Below, piece after piece: positions 59,448 through 64,000 of a stretch of 64,000 nucleotides of DNA (position 1 is the stretch's first letter; each line of letters begins with the position of its first letter). The DNA is from Escallonia rubra. Taxonomy: Eukaryota; Streptophyta; Magnoliopsida; Escalloniales; Escalloniaceae. The notes under the pieces were generated by a model. The model saw only the letters and a program-made list of their open reading frames with translations. It was not told the DNA's origin and made no database searches. Where the stretch lies: assembly GCA_033065855.1 (NCBI GenBank), contig JAVXUO010003142.1:248001-312000 (forward strand), written 5' to 3'. Position numbers and translations under genes: made by a program.

Positions 59448-59600
59448 CTTGAAGGCAGCTGAAAATGGAAGCGAGTCCGAAGGAGAAGAAAATTGTGCTG
59501 AAAGAAAATTGAGTAGGCTTGAAGGCAGCTGAAAATGGAAGCGAGTCCAAAGGAGAAGAAAATTGAGTAGAAGAAAATTGTGCTGAAAGAAAATTGAGTA
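59448..59600. repeat. 70-bp tandem duplication upstream of the transposase
   Basis: Two units with CTTGAAGGCAGCTGAAAATG and GAAGCGAGTCC start at 59448 and 59518. They lie between the transposase start and the right terminal repeat, likely in its leader or promoter. Confidence 0.75.
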
Positions 59601-59709
59601 GGTTTTGGGGATGGGCAATACTGTCCGCTATACTGTGTAGCGGACAGAATTGCCGACAACAAGTCACACTTGTGTCAGACAAGTCACAATTGTGTCAGAA
59701 TTACATAGT

Positions 59710-59970
59710 TGTGACAGTCGTCCGCTGGACAGTGTAGCGGACTACTTTTTGTCGGACGATGTGGGCCCAAGAATGTCGTCCGCTACACAGTCTAGCGGAC
59801 GGGTGAGCGAGGGCAAGATGGTAAAAAGATCCGTCCGCTACACAGTGTAGCGGACGACTGACAGCGCCGCAAAAAAAAGTGATCTGGGCCGTCCATCCCT
59901 TCGGGATGGACGGCCAGATCGCGCTGGCAAGATCTCCTATTTTGCCAGCGCTGTCAAGGGATCAGCTCCC
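59710..59970 (-). repeat. Right terminal inverted repeat of the MULE
   Basis: It carries dyads at 59720, 59778 and 59833 (a fourth lies inside at 59623), the same terminal hairpin as the left end, and at 59887-59915 a 13-bp-arm hairpin where the left repeat has a 16-bp palindrome. Confidence 0.95.
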
Positions 59971-60441
59971 ATATATATATATATATATATTAACTAGGAA
60001 AGAGAGGAGAAGTAATAATCCATGTAACCATGATTGTTGTAGCTAATGCATACATTTGAGGGGTTAGAATGTCCTCATATGTGTACATGTATTGTACAGC
60101 AAGTCGTCGAGTGTTACTGCATCCAAGTGGCTCCTTCTTATGCGAGAATACACGGACACACGTAGTAGACCTCGGTCGACTAGACTAACGCGCCAGGGGG
60201 TGGAGTTGGAAAGCACAATCACCGATGATGATACTCTCAAATAAGGACATGCATTTATGTATGTATGTGGGCAGACAAAAGAAAGGACCCCCAACTCTCT
60301 CTCTCTCTCTCTCTCTCTCTCGCTCTCGGGAAAATAATACTATCCACGTTCACTCCAACAAGCAGCCGTCCGCCCACCTCTCTCTCTCTCTCTCCCTCTC
60401 ACCCCCTCACCCAATCTGCTGAGCTGTTCTTCACTGTAGCC
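59971..60441 (+). promoter_or_regulatory. Upstream region and 5' leader of the MAPKKK3-like gene
   Basis: The remainder of the AT tract (59971-59990) is followed by about 300 bp of ordinary sequence and then a CT microsatellite (60296-60320) and a further CT-rich tract (60379-60403), typical of plant 5' leaders. No TATA box is convincing. The MULE ends at the left border, so it lies within 726 bp of the kinase start codon. Confidence 0.55.
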
Positions 60442-60600
60442 ATGGCCCCACTCTCTTTCTTTCTTTCTCGTTTTCTTCTTCGACTTTTCTTCCTCAACCA
60501 CTACTACTACCACCGCCCAATGCAATACCATTACAACTTTAACAATACAATCCCCCCCCCGCCTGCCACATATAATCCAATCACAGCATCCACCTCCTAA
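60442..60600 (+). other. Upstream ORF in the leader of the MAPKKK3-like gene
   Basis: ATG at 60442 opens a 52-codon frame (MAPLSFFLSRFLLRLFF..) ending at TAA 60598, 96 bp before the kinase start. It starts downstream of the CT-rich leader, so it would be translated if transcription begins near 60290. The start is hydrophobic. Whether it is real is not decided by the sequence. Confidence 0.4.
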
Positions 60601-60695
60601 CTCGCTCTCCCTCTCTCTCTCTCTCTCTGCCTTTTCCGTATCTATGCATATATAGTTTGCAGTCGGTCTCTTTTACTGGGGTTATGATTAAGAAA

Positions 60696-63600
60696 ATGCC
60701 TGCTTGGTGGGGAAGAAAATCTACCAAGAACAAAGAAGAATCCACCAAGAACAAAGAAGAATTCCAGCAACAGCAGCCACATAGTAGACATATTAACAGC
60801 TTGACGAGCAACAAAGGAGGTTCAGCTACTAATAAGATTAGCAAGAGAGGTGATCAAAAGCCCAACAAGAGCTTTGACGAGGTCTCTGCGCTGGTGCTGT
60901 CACCTAATTTCCGCAAGGAATCTGTAGGGACCAGTAATGGCGGGTCTTCTTCTGGGTTTTCGGGTTTTGATTCTGAGCGGGGTCACCCTCTGCCTCGTCC
61001 GTCGATCTCCTCCACGCCGTCTTTGGGGATTGATCATGCCGGATCTGGGTCGGGCTCGGGCTCGGTGTCGAGTGTGAGCTCCTCTGGCTCTTCTGATGAC
61101 CATAATACTCATCTTGATCATCCCCTGTTGGCTGTTTGCAGGTTGTTGGAATTCCGATTTTCATTGTTTCCAAATTGCCTTCTTGTTTCTATTTTTTCAT
61201 TTTTTGTGTCCATTGTTGCTTTGGTGGTTGGTTATGATCGATATATATATGCTTTTATTCTCTCCCTGTGGGGAAAGTTCCTTTTCAACAAAACCTAGTT
61301 CCCGTTATGTTAAGGCCTTCTTCAGAATTTTGAAATTGGTACCGCATCACCCAACACCCAACACCCTACCCCACCCCTTCCTTTCCCCCTCATTAGAAGC
61401 AGCTGTATGTGTGTAGTTTGCTTGATGATCTTCTCTGAGGGGTTCTCCTTGAGTTGGTCATTAGAAGTAAATATTCCTCTGGTAGGTATAATGCAGATAG
61501 GGTTTTATGCAGCTTCTAGACTTGATTGGCAAACTTGTTAGAACTAATTTATTTGGATGAAGGTAGTACAGATAGTATTGGGATCATATTCAGCTGCTTT
61601 TGAAACTGGTAGCATGGCAACTTCCAAGTTTTGCAGTAAAAATGGCAGTCTTGAGATATTCTTTTCTTGTCCATATCTAGGAGATACACAATACACCACA
61701 ACTATTATCTAAGTATTGCTTCAGTTATGCTCTCTTGTTACTACAATAACCATAATCATAGTTGTCATTTTTTCATACCAGAGGGCATGGGGATGCAAAG
61801 TTCATTCAACAACCAAGAAGTCCAGGGCCAGGGTCAAGAGTAGCGACCACCACAACCTCACCTCTTCATCCACGATTTTCTGGTACGAGTCTAGACTCCC
61901 CGGGAAAATTAGATGATGGGAGGAGTGAAAGCCATCGACTACCCCTTCCGCCTGGTTCCCCTACCAGCCCTTCTGCCTTGCTTGCACCAAGAACTTCAGG
62001 AGTGTCTGAGACTTCTCTATGTAATTTGTCAAAATGGAAGAAAGGAAGGCTTCTCGGTAGAGGCACATTTGGCCATGTTTACCTCGGCTTTAACAGGTAA
62101 CTTGGACTTTTCACTGTGGCTCGATCAATTATCATCATAGTCAAAGCAATGATAAGACTGTGATTTGTGTTGGTAATATTGGGAACTTATCTGTGATGAG
62201 TGCGGCGACGGGAAACTTGACTCTTGCATGTCGACATACCCAAAGATTTTTCTTCCAAATTCCTTCAACAAGATTAACTACCATAGAAGAGTGTTCCTAA
62301 AATGGGGCCACTATTTAATGTTTGTCTTGATTGACCAAATATAAGGGCATCGTATAGCTTTTGCTGAAAATGACCCATGTTGGTTCGGTTGCTTTTATTT
62401 TTTCTACACATTTCTTAATGGTGTGTAAATTGAACGTAAGAGGTGATGAGTTTTCAAGTAGTGTAGTTCTCTGACTTTGTACTGGGTTACCGACAATTTT
62501 GATAGTGGGAGCGGGCAAATGTGTGCCATAAAAGAAGTAAGGGTTCTCGCTGATGATCAGACTTCAAAAGAATGTCTCAAGCAATTGAATCAGGTCTTCC
62601 CTCCATCTCTTATTTCTTACTGTGTGCCAACTTCGCATCTGAAGTTAACCACGAATTCATATTTTTCCAGTTCAATTCGGAACTTTGCATTCTTGTTGTA
62701 GTGCCTTGTGGGGTCAATTGGGTCTGAGACAAATTGTTTTGTCAACAGGAGATCACTTTGCTTAGCCAGCTTTCGCATCCAAACATCGTCCAGTACTATG
62801 GAAGTGAACTGGTATGAGCTGGCGCTTTGTTTGGAATTTCTTATACTGATAACCACCTAACCTGAGTCCTATAAGTATGCTTAATGTGTATGTATTGCAC
62901 TTTAGAACTCTGGGCATGGCAAGATTTTATTGAGCCAGTTATCCTAGTTTGTTATAGTTCTGATATGTGATATCCCCAGGGTGAAGAAACACTATCAGTA
63001 TACTTGGAATATGTCTCTGGTGGTTCCATCTACAAATTACTTCAAGAGTACGGTCGGTTTGGGGAACCTGTAATTCAAAATTACACGAGGCAGATCCTCT
63101 CAGGGCTTGCCTACTTACATGCAAGAAATACAGTGCACAGGTAACTTTTCACCCTGGTTATAATATGGAAACTTATGATTATGTTTTGCTTTTTTAAAAG
63201 GAAATCTGTACCTTTTGGCAGGGATATCAAAGGGGCAAACATATTGGTAGATCCCAATGGCGAAATCAAGCTTGCAGATTTTGGCATGGCAAAACATGTA
63301 TATCTCATCTTATCCGAAATCAATTAAGACTTATTCCTTCTCCTTACATCCGTCCACAGTATAACAAAGTATAGAGGCATATAGAAATATATCTCCATGG
63401 AAATGCTACTAAGTACTTTACGTTTGATGTAAATATTGGAGAGCACAGCCTGATCTCTTATTATCTGTTAACCAGATTAAATCTTGTTCTTCAATGCTTT
63501 CTTTCAAAGGAAGTCCTTACTGGATGGCACCTGAGGTACGTCTTTCCCTCTTCCACACACAAAAGCACAAATCGACACACGGCGAGTGGACAAAGCTCAA

Positions 63601-64000
63601 AACCAACTTACTGTTTCAGCGCCATGTCTTTGTAAACATGTTTTCCCTTAATAGGTTTGTTCAACGTTCTTGTATGAAGTATATATATCTGATAGCAGGT
63701 CGTAATGAATACAAATGGCTACAGCCTTCCAGTGGATATTTGGAGCTTAGGATGCACAATTCTTGAAATGGCAACGTCAAAACCACCTTGGAGCCAATAC
63801 GAGGGGGTGGGATTTTTTTGATTTTATTTGGTAAGGACAGAGTGCGTGCTTGTGGGACCAATATTTATGTAATTTTGTTGGATTCCACAGGTGGCTGCTA
63901 TATTTAAAATCGGAAATAGCAAAGATATTCCTGAAATTCCTGAGTACCTTTCTGTTGACGCCAAAGGTTTTATAAAGTTATGCTTGCAACGGGACCCATC
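60696..64000 (+). CDS. MAPKKK3-like: MAP kinase kinase kinase, MAPKKK3-like, 3' end outside the window
   Basis: Nine exons join with GT-AG borders: 60696-61141, 61782-62096, 62506-62593, 62749-62811, 62980-63140, 63222-63297, 63476-63535, 63699-63806 and 63891 onward. The start MPAWWGRKS is the conserved beginning of the MEKK-type MAPKKK3/5/YODA group; an ATG 12 bp upstream (60684) is also in frame. A serine-rich N-terminus ([23 protein letters not shown]) leads to the kinase domain: P-loop [11 protein letters not shown], Lys in CAIKEV, catalytic [18 protein letters not shown], and activation segment [12 protein letters not shown]. All key residues are present. These kinases sit at the top of MAPK cascades in immunity and development. 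The residue pattern is closest to Arabidopsis MAPKKK3 as I recall it. No lesion is seen. The open frame reaches the last base. Confidence 0.95.

Larger units (their letters stand above)
50606..59970. mobile_element. Mutator-like element (MULE), 9,365 bp, with long terminal inverted repeats and three genes
   Basis: The left end GGGAGCTGATCCCTTGACAG is repeated inverted at the right end (59951-59970). Similarity continues for about 240 bp with few changes and short indels. The 9 bp on each side are both ATATATATA, the size expected for Mutator, though they lie in an AT tract. Inside are a plant mobile domain-Ulp1 fusion gene (51323-54519, plus), a B3-domain gene (55707-56177, minus) and a FAR1-like transposase (56728-59024, minus), with palindrome arrays between them. 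MULEs that carry Ulp1-like genes are known (Kaonashi-type); the B3 gene makes this one unusual. Only a few lesions are seen, so it was active fairly recently. Confidence 0.95.

Noticed and set aside
1-64000. tRNA or rRNA genes
   Set aside because: I saw no cloverleaf-like segment with conserved box motifs and no rRNA core sequence on either strand. A dedicated scan would be needed to be certain.

Overview
This is nuclear DNA from a flowering plant, almost certainly a eudicot. The evidence is GT-AG introns with consistent phases in plant-specific genes (a PSI1/DUF3475-type protein and a MAPKKK3-type kinase), plant retrotransposon lineages (Tat-type Ty3/gypsy, Ty1/copia with a methionine-tRNA primer site, plant LINEs with DUF4283-type ORF1) and plant Mutator-like and CACTA transposons. 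The species cannot be fixed from the sequence. Only two host genes are visible and both are cut or extended beyond what can be read here. Most of the window is transposon of several ages, many nested.

Layout. 1-880: end of a DNA element full of GGACAC-type subterminal motifs. 890-3570: remains of a minus-strand LTR element with its primer-site-like motif near 2700. 3646-4000: a 46-bp satellite in a 92-bp dimer arrangement. 4040-5530: decayed plus-strand element with a gypsy-type gag-like protein. 5540-10850: decayed minus-strand Tat-lineage Ty3/gypsy element. 10850-12430: no gene seen. 12430-19470: minus-strand LINE, itself split by a 0.94-kb terminal-inverted-repeat element. 20291-31657: first five exons of a minus-strand PSI1-like gene, whose 9.5-kb first intron holds a complete but broken Ty1/copia element (24915-30004) and a LINE scrap. 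32689-34212: short non-autonomous hAT-like element. 34890-36380: CACTA (En/Spm) C-terminal remnant with local rearrangement. 36430-42720: several copies of an unnamed dispersed repeat, one inverted. 43000-47220: plus-strand LINE. 47220-50540: GC-rich, minisatellite-rich LTR-element-like DNA. 50606-59970: an almost intact 9,365-bp Mutator-like element. 60290-64000: 5' part of a plus-strand MAPKKK3-like gene.

The most remarkable unit is the Mutator-like element at 50606-59970. It has terminal inverted repeats of about 240 bp, a matching 9-bp ATATATATA flank on both sides (inside an AT microsatellite) and three genes: a plant mobile domain protein fused to a Ulp1/C48 SUMO-protease-like domain (plus), a small two-exon B3 DNA-binding-domain gene with no lesion seen (minus), and a FAR1/FHY3-like MULE transposase (minus, a few stops and one frameshift). 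Scattered through both terminal repeats and in two arrays flanking the B3 gene are 26 copies of one dyad (arms GTCCGCTA / TAGCGGAC). The larger array has a 280-bp higher-order period. A reasonable but untested reading is that the element encodes its own DNA-binding factor for these palindromes, in the manner of the VANDAL/VANC anti-silencing system of Arabidopsis Mutator-like elements.

The two host genes are unrelated in pathway as far as the sequence shows. The Mutator-like element ends 726 bp before the kinase start codon, so it may form part of that gene's upstream region.
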